From: Megalopta genalis
Taxonomy: Eukaryota > Arthropoda > Insecta > Hymenoptera > Halictidae
DNA: 64,000 nt
Direction: 5' to 3'
Assembly: GCF_051020955.1 (NCBI RefSeq)
Contig: NW_027476092.1
Location: 3,375,501 to 3,439,500, forward strand
Part shown: positions 40,414-55,242 of the stretch, piece after piece
Layout: each line of letters opens with the position of its first letter
Numbering within the stretch: position 1 is the stretch's first letter
Program-made: the position numbers and the translations under genes
The notes under the pieces: generated by a model
What the model saw: only the letters and a program-made list of their open reading frames with translations
What the model was told of the DNA's origin: nothing
The model's database searches: none

Positions 40414-42435
40414 ATGATAGGATTTTTCAGAAAATTGAAAAAACCGTAAAATGTCAAGAGTAAAGTGCCCTTATTTTAAACAATGTATCGTTCTAAATGC
40501 TTAATCCCTATGTAAAAAAGTTATTTTAGCAGGAATATGTTATTGAAAAAAATTAGAAAAATTTATTTTAGCCGTAAATCGAAAATAATGGGGACACCGG
40601 AGCTGTTCGAAGCGCCGAGCGCGCCGCGTACGCCCGAATATTTTCAAAGTCCCAACGTACCGATCAAGAGTAAAGTACCATTTTCCTACATTAGATTTCG
40701 TTCTAAATGCTTAATCCCTATGTAAAAACGTTAGTTAAGCAAGAATATCGTATTTTTAAAAAAATCTAATGATAGGATTTTCCAGAAAATTGAAAAAACC
40801 GAAAAATGTCAAGAGTAAAGTGCCATTTTCTGACATTAGATTTCGTTCTAAATGCTTAATCCCTATGTAGAAACGTTAGTTAAGCAAGAATATCGTATTT
40901 TTAAAAAAATCTAATGATAGGATTTTCCAGAAAATTGAAAAAACCGAAAAATGTCAAGAGTAAAGTGCCATTTTCTGACATTAGATTTCGTTCTAAATGC
41001 TTAATCCCTATGTAGAAACGTTAGTTAAGCAAGAATATCGTATTTTTAAAAAAATCTAATGATAGGATTTTTCAGAAAATTGAAAAAACCGTAAAATGTC
41101 AAGAGTAAAGTGCCCTTATTTTAAACAATGTATCGTTCTAAATGCTTAATCCCTATGTAAAAAAGTTATTTTAGCAGGAATATGTTATTGAAAAAAATTA
41201 GAAAAATTTATTTTAGCCGTAAATCGAAAATAATGGGGACACCGGAGCTGTTCGAAGCGCCGAGCGCGCCGCGTACGCCCGAATATTTTCAAAGTCCCAA
41301 CGTACCGATCAAGAGTAAAGTACCATTTTCCTACATTAGATTTCGTTCTAAATGCTTAATCCCTATGTAAAAACGTTAGTTAAGCAAGAATATCGTATTT
41401 TTAAAAAAATCTAATGATAGGATTTTCCAGAAAATTGAAAAAACCGAAAAATGTCAAGAGTAAAGTGCCATTTTCTGACATTAGATTTCGTTCTAAATGC
41501 TTAATCCCTATGTAGAAACGTTAGTTAAGCAAGAATATCGTATTTTTAAAAAAATCTAATGATAGGATTTTTCAGAAAATTGAAAAAACCGTAAAATGTC
41601 AAGAGTAAAGTGCCCTTATTTTAAACAATGTATCGTTCTAAATGCTTAATCCCTATGTAAAAAAGTTATTTAAGCAGGAATATGTTATTGAAAAAAATTA
41701 GAAAAATTTATTTTAGCCGTAAATCGAAAATAATGGATCGAGCGAATCGGTCGATTGCGCCGAGACGCGCTATGATGCAACAGACGAGCGATTGGAACGC
41801 CCGAATATTTTCAAAGTCCCAACGTACCGATCAAGAGTAAAGTACCATTTTCCTACATTAGATTTCGTTCTAAATGCTTAATCCCTATGTAAAAACGTTA
41901 GTTAAGCAAGAATATCGTATTTTTAAAAAAATCTAATGATAGGATTTTTCAGAAAATTGAAAAAACCGTAAAATGTCAAGAGTAAAGTGCCCTTATTTTA
42001 AACAATGTATCGTTCTAAATGCTTAATCCCTATGTAAAAAAGTTATTTTAGCAGGAATATGTTATTGAAAAAAATTAGAAAAATTTATTTTAGCCGTAAA
42101 TCGAAAATAATGGGGACACCGGAGCTGTTCGAAGCGCCGAGCGCGCCGCGTACGCCCGAATATTTTCAAAGTCCCAACGTACCGATCAAGAGTATAGTAC
42201 CATTTTCCTACATTAGATTTCGTTCTAAATGCTTAATCCCTATGTAAAAACGTTAGTTAAGCAAGAATATCGTATTTTTAAAAAAATCTAATGATAGGAT
42301 TTTCCAGAAAATTGAAAAAACCGAAAAATGTCAAGAGTAAAGTGCCATTTTCTGACATTAGATTTCGTTCTAAATGCTTAATCCCTATGTAGAAACGTTA
42401 GTTAAGCAAGAATATCGTATTTTTAAAAAAATCTA

Positions 42436-45400
42436 ATGATAGGATTTTTCAGAAAATTGAAAAAACCGTAAAATGTCAAGAGTAAAGTGCCCTTATTTTA
42501 AACAATGTATCGTTCTAAATGCTTAATCCCTATGTAAAAAAGTTATTTTAGCAGGAATATGTTATTGAAAAAAATTAGAAAAATTTATTTTAGCCGTAAA
42601 TCGAAAATAATGGGGACACCGGAGCTGTTCGAAGCGCCGAGCGCGCCGCGTACGCCCGAATATTTTCAAAGTCCCAACGTACCGATCAAGAGTAAAGTAC
42701 CATTTTCCTACATTAGATTTCGTTCTAAATGCTTAATCCCTATGTAAAAACGTTAGTTAAGCAAGAATATCGTATTTTTAAAAAAATCTAATGATAGGAT
42801 TTTCCAGAAAATTGAAAAAACCGAAAAATGTCAAGAGTAAAGTGCCATTTTCTGACATTAGATTTCGTTCTAAATGCTTAATCCCTATGTAGAAACGTTA
42901 GTTAAGCAAGAATATCGTATTTTTAAAAAAATCTAATGATAGGATTTTTCAGAAAATTGAAAAAACCGTAAAATGTCAAGAGTAAAGTGCCCTTATTTTA
43001 AACAATGTATCGTTCTAAATGCTTAATCCCTATGTAAAAAAGTTATTTTAGCAGGAATAGGTTATTGAAAAAAATTAGAAAAATTTATTTTAGCCGTAAA
43101 TCGAAAATAATGGGGACACCGGAGCTGTTCGAAGCGCCGAGCGCGCCGCGTACGCCCGAGTATTTTCAAAGTCCCAACGTACCGATCAAGAGTAAAGTAC
43201 CATTTTCCTACATTAGATTTCGTTCTAAATGCTTAATCCCTATGTAAAAACGTTAGTTAAGCAAGAATATCGTATTTTTAAAAAAATCTAATGATAGGAT
43301 TTTCCAGAAAATTGAAAAAACCGAAAAATGTCAAGAGTAAAGTGCCATTTTCTGACATTAGATTTCGTTCTAAATGCTTAATCCCTATGTAGAAACGTTA
43401 GTTAAGCAAGAATATCGTATTTTTAAAAAAATCTAATGATAGGATTTTTCAGAAAATTGAAAAAACCGTAAAATGTCAAGAGTAAAGTGCCCTTATTTTA
43501 AACAATGTATCGTTCTAAATGCTTAATCCCTATGTAAAAAAGTTATTTAAGCAGGAATATGTTATTGAAAAAAATTAGAAAAATTTATTTTAGCCGTAAA
43601 TCGAAAATAATGGATCGAGCGAATCGGTCGATTGCGCCGAGACGCGCTATGATGCAACAGACGAGCGATTGGAACGCCCGAATATTTTCAAAGTCCCAAC
43701 GTACCGATCAAGAGTAAAGTACCATTTTCCTACATTAGATTTCGTTCTAAATGCTTAATCCCTATGTAAAAACGTTAGTTAAGCAAGAATATCGTATTTT
43801 TAAAAAAATCTAATGATAGGATTTTCCAGAAAATTGAAAAAACCGAAAAATGTCAAGAGTAAAGTGCCATTTTCTGACATTAGATTTCGTTCTAAATGCT
43901 TAATCCCTATGTAGAAACGTTAGTTAAGCAAGAATATCGTATTTTTAAAAAAATCTAATGATAGGATTTTTCAGAAAATTGAAAAAACCGTAAAATGTCA
44001 AGAGTAAAGTGCCCTTATTTTAAACAATGTATCGTTCTAAATGCTTAATCCCTATGTAAAAAAGTTATTTTAGCAGGAATATGTTATTGAAAAAAATTAG
44101 AAAAATTTATTTTAGCCGTAAATCGAAAATAATGGGGACACCGGAGCTGTTCGAAGCGCCGAGCGCGCCGCGTACGCCCGAATATTTTCAAAGTCCCAAC
44201 GTACCGATCAAGAGTAAAGTACCATTTTCCTACATTAGATTTCGTTCTAAATGCTTAATCCCTATGTAAAAACGTTAGTTAAGCAAGAATATCGTATTTT
44301 TAAAAAAATCTAATGATAGGATTTTCCAGAAAATTGAAAAAACCGAAAAATGTCAAGAGTAAAGTGCCATTTTCTGACATTAGATTTCGTTCTAAATGCT
44401 TAATCCCTATGTAGAAACGTTAGTTAAGCAAGAATATCGTATTTTTAAAAAAATCTAATGATAGGATTTTTCAGAAAATTGAAAAAACCGTAAAATGTCA
44501 AGAGTAAAGTGCCCTTACTTTAAACAATGTATCGTTCTAAATGCTTAATCCCTATGTAAAAAAGTTATTTAAGCAGGAATATGTTATTGAAAAAAATTAG
44601 AAAAATTTATTTTAGCCGTAAATCGAAAATAATGGGGACACCGGAGCTGTTCGAAGCGCCGAGCGCGCCGCGTACGCCCGAATATTTTCAAAGTCCCAAC
44701 GTACCGATCAAGAGTAAAGTACCATTTTCCTACATTAGATTTCGTTCTAAATGCTTAATCCCTATGTAAAAACGTTAGTTAAGCAAGAATATCGTATTTT
44801 TAAAAAAATCTAATGATAGGATTTTCCAGAAAATTGAAAAAACCGAAAAATGTCAAGAGTAAAGTGCCATTTTCTGACATTAGATTTCGTTCTAAATGCT
44901 TAATCCCTATGTAGAAACGTTAGTTAAGCAAGAATATCGTATTTTTAAAAAAATCTAATGATAGGATTTTTCAGAAAATTGAAAAAACCGTAAAATGTCA
45001 AGAGTAAAGTGCCCTTACTTTAAACAATGTATCGTTCTAAATGCTTAATCCCTATGTAAAAAAGTTATTTAAGCAGGAATATGTTATTGAAAAAAATTAG
45101 AAAAATTTATTTTAGCCGTAAATCGAAAATAATGGATCGAGCGAATCGGTCGATTGCGCCGAGACGCGCTATGATGCAACAGACGAGCGATTGGAACGCC
45201 CGAATATTTTCAAAGTCCCAACGTACCGATCAAGAGTAAAGTACCATTTTCCTACATTAGATTTCGTTCTAAATGCTTAATCCCTATGTAAAAACGTTAG
45301 TTAAGCAAGAATATCGTATTTTTAAAAAAATCTAATGATAGGATTTTCCAGAAAATTGAAAAAACCGAAAAATGTCAAGAGTAAAGTGCCATTTTCTGAC

Positions 45401-48400
45401 ATTAGATTTCGTTCTAAATGCTTAATCCCTATGTAGAAACGTTAGTTAAGCAAGAATATCGTATTTTTAAAAAAATCTAATGATAGGATTTTTCAGAAAA
45501 TTGAAAAAACCGTAAAATGTCAAGAGTAAAGTGCCCTTATTTTAAACAATGTATCGTTCTAAATGCTTAATCCCTATGTAAAAAAGTTATTTTAGCAGGA
45601 ATATGTTATTGAAAAAAATTAGAAAAATTTATTTTAGCCGTAAATCGAAAATAATGGGGACACCGGAGCTGTTCGAAGCGCCGAGCGCGCCGCGTACGCC
45701 CGAATATTTTCAAAGTCCCAACGTACCGATCAAGAGTAAAGTACCATTTTCCTACATTAGATTTCGTTCTAAATGCTTAATCCCTATGTAAAAACGTTAG
45801 TTAAGCAAGAATATCGTATTTTTAAAAAAATCTAATGATAGGATTTTCCAGAAAATTGAAAAAACCGAAAAATGTCAAGAGTAAAGTGCCATTTTCTGAC
45901 ATTAGATTTCGTTCTAAATGCTTAATCCCTATGTAGAAACGTTAGTTAAGCAAGAATATCGTATTTTTAAAAAAATCTAATGATAGGATTTTTCAGAAAA
46001 TTGAAAAAACCGTAAAATGTCAAGAGTAAAGTGCCCTTATTTTAAACAATGTATCGTTCTAAATGCTTAATCCCTATGTAAAAAAGTTATTTTAGCAGGA
46101 ATAGGTTATTGAAAAAAATTAGAAAAATTTATTTTAGCCGTAAATCGAAAATAATGGGGACACCGGAGCTGTTCGAAGCGCCGAGCGCGCCGCGTACGCC
46201 CGAGTATTTTCAAAGTCCCAACGTACCGATCAAGAGTAAAGTACCATTTTCCTACATTAGATTTCGTTCTAAATGCTTAATCCCTATGTAAAAACGTTAG
46301 TTAAGCAAGAATATCGTATTTTTAAAAAAATCTAATGATAGGATTTTCCAGAAAATTGAAAAAACCGAAAAATGTCAAGAGTAAAGTGCCATTTTCTGAC
46401 ATTAGATTTCGTTCTAAATGCTTAATCCCTATGTAGAAACGTTAGTTAAGCAAGAATATCGTATTTTTAAAAAAATCTAATGATAGGATTTTTCAGAAAA
46501 TTGAAAAAACCGTAAAATGTCAAGAGTAAAGTGCCCTTATTTTAAACAATGTATCGTTCTAAATGCTTAATCCCTATGTAAAAAAGTTATTTAAGCAGGA
46601 ATATGTTATTGAAAAAAATTAGAAAAATTTATTTTAGCCGTAAATCGAAAATAATGGATCGAGCGAATCGGTCGATTGCGCCGAGACGCGCTATGATGCA
46701 ACAGACGAGCGATTGGAACGCCCGAATATTTTCAAAGTCCCAACGTACCGATCAAGAGTAAAGTACCATTTTCCTACATTAGATTTCGTTCTAAATGCTT
46801 AATCCCTATGTAAAAACGTTAGTTAAGCAAGAATATCGTATTTTTAAAAAAATCTAATGATAGGATTTTCCAGAAAATTGAAAAAACCGAAAAATGTCAA
46901 GAGTAAAGTGCCATTTTCTGACATTAGATTTCGTTCTAAATGCTTAATCCCTATGTAGAAACGTTAGTTAAGCAAGAATATCGTATTTTTAAAAAAATCT
47001 AATGATAGGATTTTTCAGAAAATTGAAAAAACCGTAAAATGTCAAGAGTAAAGTGCCCTTATTTTAAACAATGTATCGTTCTAAATGCTTAATCCCTATG
47101 TAAAAAAGTTATTTTAGCAGGAATATGTTATTGAAAAAAATTAGAAAAATTTATTTTAGCCGTAAATCGAAAATAATGGGGACACCGGAGCTGTTCGAAG
47201 CGCCGAGCGCGCCGCGTACGCCCGAATATTTTCAAAGTCCCAACGTACCGATCAAGAGTAAAGTACCATTTTCCTACATTAGATTTCGTTCTAAATGCTT
47301 AATCCCTATGTAAAAACGTTAGTTAAGCAAGAATATCGTATTTTTAAAAAAATCTAATGATAGGATTTTCCAGAAAATTGAAAAAACCGAAAAATGTCAA
47401 GAGTAAAGTGCCATTTTCTGACATTAGATTTCGTTCTAAATGCTTAATCCCTATGTAGAAACGTTAGTTAAGCAAGAATATCGTATTTTTAAAAAAATCT
47501 AATGATAGGATTTTTCAGAAAATTGAAAAAACCGTAAAATGTCAAGAGTAAAGTGCCCTTACTTTAAACAATGTATCGTTCTAAATGCTTAATCCCTATG
47601 TAAAAAAGTTATTTAAGCAGGAATATGTTATTGAAAAAAATTAGAAAAATTTATTTTAGCCGTAAATCGAAAATAATGGGGACACCGGAGCTGTTCGAAG
47701 CGCCGAGCGCGCCGCGTACGCCCGAATATTTTCAAAGTCCCAACGTACCGATCAAGAGTAAAGTACCATTTTCCTACATTAGATTTCGTTCTAAATGCTT
47801 AATCCCTATGTAAAAACGTTAGTTAAGCAAGAATATCGTATTTTTAAAAAAATCTAATGATAGGATTTTCCAGAAAATTGAAAAAACCGAAAAATGTCAA
47901 GAGTAAAGTGCCATTTTCTGACATTAGATTTCGTTCTAAATGCTTAATCCCTATGTAGAAACGTTAGTTAAGCAAGAATATCGTATTTTTAAAAAAATCT
48001 AATGATAGGATTTTTCAGAAAATTGAAAAAACCGTAAAATGTCAAGAGTAAAGTGCCCTTATTTTAAACAATGTATCGTTCTAAATGCTTAATCCCTATG
48101 TAAAAAAGTTATTTAAGCAGGAATATGTTATTGAAAAAAATTAGAAAAATTTATTTTAGCCGTAAATCGAAAATAATGGATCGAGCGAATCGGTCGATTG
48201 CGCCGAGACGCGCTATGATGCAACAGACGAGCGATTGGAACGCCCGAATATTTTCAAAGTCCCAACGTACCGATCAAGAGTAAAGTACCATTTTCCTACA
48301 TTAGATTTCGTTCTAAATGCTTAATCCCTATGTAAAAACGTTAGTTAAGCAAGAATATCGTATTTTTAAAAAAATCTAATGATAGGATTTCCCAGAAAAT

Positions 48401-48523
48401 TGAAAAAACCGAAAAATGTCAAGAGTAAAGTGCCATTTTCTGACATTAGATTTCGTTCTAAATGCTTAATCCCTATGTAGAAACGTTAGTTAAGCAAGAA
48501 TATCGTATTTTTAAAAAAATCTA
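42436..48523 (+). repeat. Higher-order repeat of 1522 bp, four copies
   Basis: The pattern G (500) + G variant (500) + R (522) repeats at 42436, 43958, 45480 and 47002. The second G alternates between the G* marker and the cttactttaaac marker, so the larger period is about 3044 bp. The same 1522-bp step returns at 58997-62041. Confidence 0.85.
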
Positions 48524-51500
48524 ATGATAGGATTTTTCAGAAAATTGAAAAAACCGTAAAATGTCAAGAGTAAAGTGCCCTTATTTTAAACAATGTATCG
48601 TTCTAAATGCTTAATCCCTATGTAAAAAAGTTATTTTAGCAGGAATATGTTATTGAAAAAAATTAGAAAAATTTATTTTAGCCGTAAATCGAAAATAATG
48701 GGGACACCGGAGCTGTTCGAAGCGCCGAGCGCGCCGCGTACGCCCGAATATTTTCAAAGTCCCAACGTACCGATCAAGAGTAAAGTACCATTTTCCTACA
48801 TTAGATTTCGTTCTAAATGCTTAATCCCTATGTAAAAACGTTAGTTAAGCAAGAATATCGTATTTTTAAAAAAATCTAATGATAGGATTTTCCAGAAAAT
48901 TGAAAAAACCGAAAAATGTCAAGAGTAAAGTGCCATTTTCTGACATTAGATTTCGTTCTAAATGCTTAATCCCTATGTAGAAACGTTAGTTAAGCAAGAA
49001 TATCGTATTTTTAAAAAAATCTAATGATAGGATTTTTCAGAAAATTGAAAAAACCGTAAAATGTCAAGAGTAAAGTGCCCTTACTTTAAACAATGTATCG
49101 TTCTAAATGCTTAATCCCTATGTAAAAAAGTTATTTAAGCAGGAATATGTTATTGAAAAAAATTAGAAAAATTTATTTTAGCCGTAAATCGAAAATAATG
49201 GGGACACCGGAGCTGTTCGAAGCGCCGAGCGCGCCGCGTACGCCCGAATATTTTCAAAGTCCCAACGTACCGATCAAGAGTAAAGTACCATTTTCCTACA
49301 TTAGATTTCGTTCTAAATGCTTAATCCCTATGTAAAAACGTTAGTTAAGCAAGAATATCGTATTTTTAAAAAAATCTAATGATAGGATTTTCCAGAAAAT
49401 TGAAAAAACCGAAAAATGTCAAGAGTAAAGTGCCATTTTCTGACATTAGATTTCGTTCTAAATGCTTAATCCCTATGTAGAAACGTTAGTTAAGCAAGAA
49501 TATCGTATTTTTAAAAAAATCTAATGATAGGATTTTTCAGAAAATTGAAAAAACCGTAAAATGTCAAGAGTAAAGTGCCCTTATTTTAAACAATGTATCG
49601 TTCTAAATGCTTAATCCCTATGTAAAAAAGTTATTTTAGCAGGAATATGTTATTGAAAAAAATTAGAAAAATTTATTTTAGCCGTAAATCGAAAATAATG
49701 GGGACACCGGAGCTGTTCGAAGCGCCGAGCGCGCCGCGTACGCCCGAATATTTTCAAAGTCCCAACGTACCGATCAAGAGTAAAGTACCATTTTCCTACA
49801 TTAGATTTCGTTCTAAATGCTTAATCCCTATGTAAAAACGTTAGTTAAGCAAGAATATCGTATTTTTAAAAAAATCTAATGATAGGATTTTCCAGAAAAT
49901 TGAAAAAACCGAAAAATGTCAAGAGTAAAGTGCCATTTTCTGACATTAGATTTCGTTCTAAATGCTTAATCCCTATGTAGAAACGTTAGTTAAGCAAGAA
50001 TATCGTATTTTTAAAAAAATCTAATGATAGGATTTTTCAGAAAATTGAAAAAACCGTAAAATGTCAAGAGTAAAGTGCCCTTATTTTAAACAATGTATCG
50101 TTCTAAATGCTTAATCCCTATGTAAAAAAGTTATTTTAGCAGGAATAGGTTATTGAAAAAAATTAGAAAAATTTATTTTAGCCGTAAATCGAAAATAATG
50201 GGGACACCGGAGCTGTTCGAAGCGCCGAGCGCGCCGCGTACGCCCGAGTATTTTCAAAGTCCCAACGTACCGATCAAGAGTAAAGTACCATTTTCCTACA
50301 TTAGATTTCGTTCTAAATGCTTAATCCCTATGTAAAAACGTTAGTTAAGCAAGAATATCGTATTTTTAAAAAAATCTAATGATAGGATTTTCCAGAAAAT
50401 TGAAAAAACCGAAAAATGTCAAGAGTAAAGTGCCATTTTCTGACATTAGATTTCGTTCTAAATGCTTAATCCCTATGTAGAAACGTTAGTTAAGCAAGAA
50501 TATCGTATTTTTAAAAAAATCTAATGATAGGATTTTTCAGAAAATTGAAAAAACCGTAAAATGTCAAGAGTAAAGTGCCCTTATTTTAAACAATGTATCG
50601 TTCTAAATGCTTAATCCCTATGTAAAAAAGTTATTTAAGCAGGAATATGTTATTGAAAAAAATTAGAAAAATTTATTTTAGCCGTAAATCGAAAATAATG
50701 GATCGAGCGAATCGGTCGATTGCGCCGAGACGCGCTATGATGCAACAGACGAGCGATTGGAACGCCCGAATATTTTCAAAGTCCCAACGTACCGATCAAG
50801 AGTAAAGTACCATTTTCCTACATTAGATTTCGTTCTAAATGCTTAATCCCTATGTAAAAACGTTAGTTAAGCAAGAATATCGTATTTTTAAAAAAATCTA
50901 ATGATAGGATTTTCCAGAAAATTGAAAAAACCGAAAAATGTCAAGAGTAAAGTGCCATTTTCTGACATTAGATTTCGTTCTAAATGCTTAATCCCTATGT
51001 AGAAACGTTAGTTAAGCAAGAATATCGTATTTTTAAAAAAATCTAATGATAGGATTTTTCAGAAAATTGAAAAAACCGTAAAATGTCAAGAGTAAAGTGC
51101 CCTTATTTTAAACAATGTATCGTTCTAAATGCTTAATCCCTATGTAAAAAAGTTATTTAAGCAGGAATATGTTATTGAAAAAAATTAGAAAAATTTATTT
51201 TAGCCGTAAATCGAAAATAATGGATCGAGCGAATCGGTCGATTGCGCCGAGACGCGCTATGATGCAACAGACGAGCGATTGGAACGCCCGAATATTTTCA
51301 AAGTCCCAACGTACCGATCAAGAGTAAAGTACCATTTTCCTACATTAGATTTCGTTCTAAATGCTTAATCCCTATGTAAAAACGTTAGTTAAGCAAGAAT
51401 ATCGTATTTTTAAAAAAATCTAATGATAGGATTTTCCAGAAAATTGAAAAAACCGAAAAATGTCAAGAGTAAAGTGCCATTTTCTGACATTAGATTTCGT

Positions 51501-54500
51501 TCTAAATGCTTAATCCCTATGTAGAAACGTTAGTTAAGCAAGAATATCGTATTTTTAAAAAAATCTAATGATAGGATTTTTCAGAAAATTGAAAAAACCG
51601 TAAAATGTCAAGAGTAAAGTGCCCTTATTTTAAACAATGTATCGTTCTAAATGCTTAATCCCTATGTAAAAAAGTTATTTAAGCAGGAATATGTTATTGA
51701 AAAAAATTAGAAAAATTTATTTTAGCCGTAAATCGAAAATAATGGATCGAGCGAATCGGTCGATTGCGCCGAGACGCGCTATGATGCAACAGACGAGCGA
51801 TTGGAACGCCCGAATATTTTCAAAGTCCCAACGTACCGATCAAGAGTAAAGTACCATTTTCCTACATTAGATTTCGTTCTAAATGCTTAATCCCTATGTA
51901 AAAACGTTAGTTAAGCAAGAATATCGTATTTTTAAAAAAATCTAATGATAGGATTTTTCAGAAAATTGAAAAAACCGTAAAATGTCAAGAGTAAAGTGCC
52001 CTTATTTTAAACAATGTATCGTTCTAAATGCTTAATCCCTATGTAAAAAAGTTATTTTAGCAGGAATATGTTATTGAAAAAAATTAGAAAAATTTATTTT
52101 AGCCGTAAATCGAAAATAATGGGGACACCGGAGCTGTTCGAAGCGCCGAGCGCGCCGCGTACGCCCGAATATTTTCAAAGTCCCAACGTACCGATCAAGA
52201 GTAAAGTACCATTTTCCTACATTAGATTTCGTTCTAAATGCTTAATCCCTATGTAAAAACGTTAGTTAAGCAAGAATATCGTATTTTTAAAAAAATCTAA
52301 TGATAGGATTTTCCAGAAAATTGAAAAAACCGAAAAATGTCAAGAGTAAAGTGCCATTTTCTGACATTAGATTTCGTTCTAAATGCTTAATCCCTATGTA
52401 GAAACGTTAGTTAAGCAAGAATATCGTATTTTTAAAAAAATCTAATGATAGGATTTTTCAGAAAATTGAAAAAACCGTAAAATGTCAAGAGTAAAGTGCC
52501 CTTACTTTAAACAATGTATCGTTCTAAATGCTTAATCCCTATGTAAAAAAGTTATTTAAGCAGGAATATGTTATTGAAAAAAATTAGAAAAATTTATTTT
52601 AGCCGTAAATCGAAAATAATGGATCGAGCGAATCGGTCGATTGCGCCGAGACGCGCTATGATGCAACAGACGAGCGATTGGAACGCCCGAATAGTTTCAA
52701 AGTCCCAACGTACCGATCAAGAGTAAAGTACCATTTTCCTACATTAGATTTCGTTCTAAATGCTTAATCCCTATGTAAAAACGTTAGTTAAGCAAGAATA
52801 TCGTATTTTTAAAAAAATCTAATGATAGGATTTTCCAGAAAATTGAAAAAACCGAAAAATGTCAAGAGTAAAGTGCCATTTTCTGACATTAGATTTCGTT
52901 CTAAATGCTTAATCCCTATGTAGAAACGTTAGTTAAGCAAGAATATCGTATTTTTAAAAAAATCTAATGATAGGATTTTTCAGAAAATTGAAAAAACCGT
53001 AAAATGTCAAGAGTAAAGTGCCCTTATTTTAAACAATGTATCGTTCTAAATGCTTAATCCCTATGTAAAAAAGTTATTTAAGCAGGAATATGTTATTGAA
53101 AAAAATTAGAAAAATTTATTTTAGCCGTAAATCGAAAATAATGGATCGAGCGAATCGGTCGATTGCGCCGAGACGCGCTATGATGCAACAGACGAGCGAT
53201 TGGAACGCCCGAATATTTTCAAAGTCCCAACGTACCGATCAAGAGTAAAGTACCATTTTCCTACATTAGATTTCGTTCTAAATGCTTAATCCCTATGTAA
53301 AAACGTTAGTTAAGCAAGAATATCGTATTTTTAAAAAAATCTAATGATAGGATTTTCCAGAAAATTGAAAAAACCGAAAAATGTCAAGAGTAAAGTGCCA
53401 TTTTCTGACATTAGATTTCGTTCTAAATGCTTAATCCCTATGTAGAAACGTTAGTTAAGCAAGAATATCGTATTTTTAAAAAAATCTAATGATAGGATTT
53501 TTCAGAAAATTGAAAAAACCGTAAAATGTCAAGAGTAAAGTGCCCTTATTTTAAACAATGTATCGTTCTAAATGCTTAATCCCTATGTAAAAAAGTTATT
53601 TAAGCAGGAATATGTTATTGAAAAAAATTAGAAAAATTTATTTTAGCCGTAAATCGAAAATAATGGATCGAGCGAATCGGTCGATTGCGCCGAGACGCGC
53701 TATGATGCAACAGACGAGCGATTGGAACGCCCGAATATTTTCAAAGTCCCAACGTACCGATCAAGAGTAAAGTACCATTTTCCTACATTAGATTTCGTTC
53801 TAAATGCTTAATCCCTATGTAAAAACGTTAGTTAAGCAAGAATATCGTATTTTTAAAAAAATCTAATGATAGGATTTTTCAGAAAATTGAAAAAACCGTA
53901 AAATGTCAAGAGTAAAGTGCCCTTATTTTAAACAATGTATCGTTCTAAATGCTTAATCCCTATGTAAAAAAGTTATTTTAGCAGGAATATGTTATTGAAA
54001 AAAATTAGAAAAATTTATTTTAGCCGTAAATCGAAAATAATGGGGACACCGGAGCTGTTCGAAGCGCCGAGCGCGCCGCGTACGCCCGAATATTTTCAAA
54101 GTCCCAACGTACCGATCAAGAGTAAAGTACCATTTTCCTACATTAGATTTCGTTCTAAATGCTTAATCCCTATGTAAAAACGTTAGTTAAGCAAGAATAT
54201 CGTATTTTTAAAAAAATCTAATGATAGGATTTTCCAGAAAATTGAAAAAACCGAAAAATGTCAAGAGTAAAGTGCCATTTTCTGACATTAGATTTCGTTC
54301 TAAATGCTTAATCCCTATGTAGAAACGTTAGTTAAGCAAGAATATCGTATTTTTAAAAAAATCTAATGATAGGATTTTTCAGAAAATTGAAAAAACCGTA
54401 AAATGTCAAGAGTAAAGTGCCCTTACTTTAAACAATGTATCGTTCTAAATGCTTAATCCCTATGTAAAAAAGTTATTTAAGCAGGAATATGTTATTGAAA

Positions 54501-55242
54501 AAAATTAGAAAAATTTATTTTAGCCGTAAATCGAAAATAATGGATCGAGCGAATCGGTCGATTGCGCCGAGACGCGCTATGATGCAACAGACGAGCGATT
54601 GGAACGCCCGAATATTTTCAAAGTCCCAACGTACCGATCAAGAGTAAAGTACCATTTTCCTACATTAGATTTCGTTCTAAATGCTTAATCCCTATGTAAA
54701 AACGTTAGTTAAGCAAGAATATCGTATTTTTAAAAAAATCTAATGATAGGATTTTTCAGAAAATTGAAAAAACCGTAAAATGTCAAGAGTAAAGTGCCCT
54801 TATTTTAAACAATGTATCGTTCTAAATGCTTAATCCCTATGTAAAAAAGTTATTTTAGCAGGAATATGTTATTGAAAAAAATTAGAAAAATTTATTTTAG
54901 CCGTAAATCGAAAATAATGGGGACACCGGAGCTGTTCGAAGCGCCGAGCGCGCCGCGTACGCCCGAATATTTTCAAAGTCCCAACGTACCGATCAAGAGT
55001 AAAGTACCATTTTCCTACATTAGATTTCGTTCTAAATGCTTAATCCCTATGTAAAAACGTTAGTTAAGCAAGAATATCGTATTTTTAAAAAAATCTAATG
55101 ATAGGATTTTCCAGAAAATTGAAAAAACCGAAAAATGTCAAGAGTAAAGTGCCATTTTCTGACATTAGATTTCGTTCTAAATGCTTAATCCCTATGTAGA
55201 AACGTTAGTTAAGCAAGAATATCGTATTTTTAAAAAAATCTA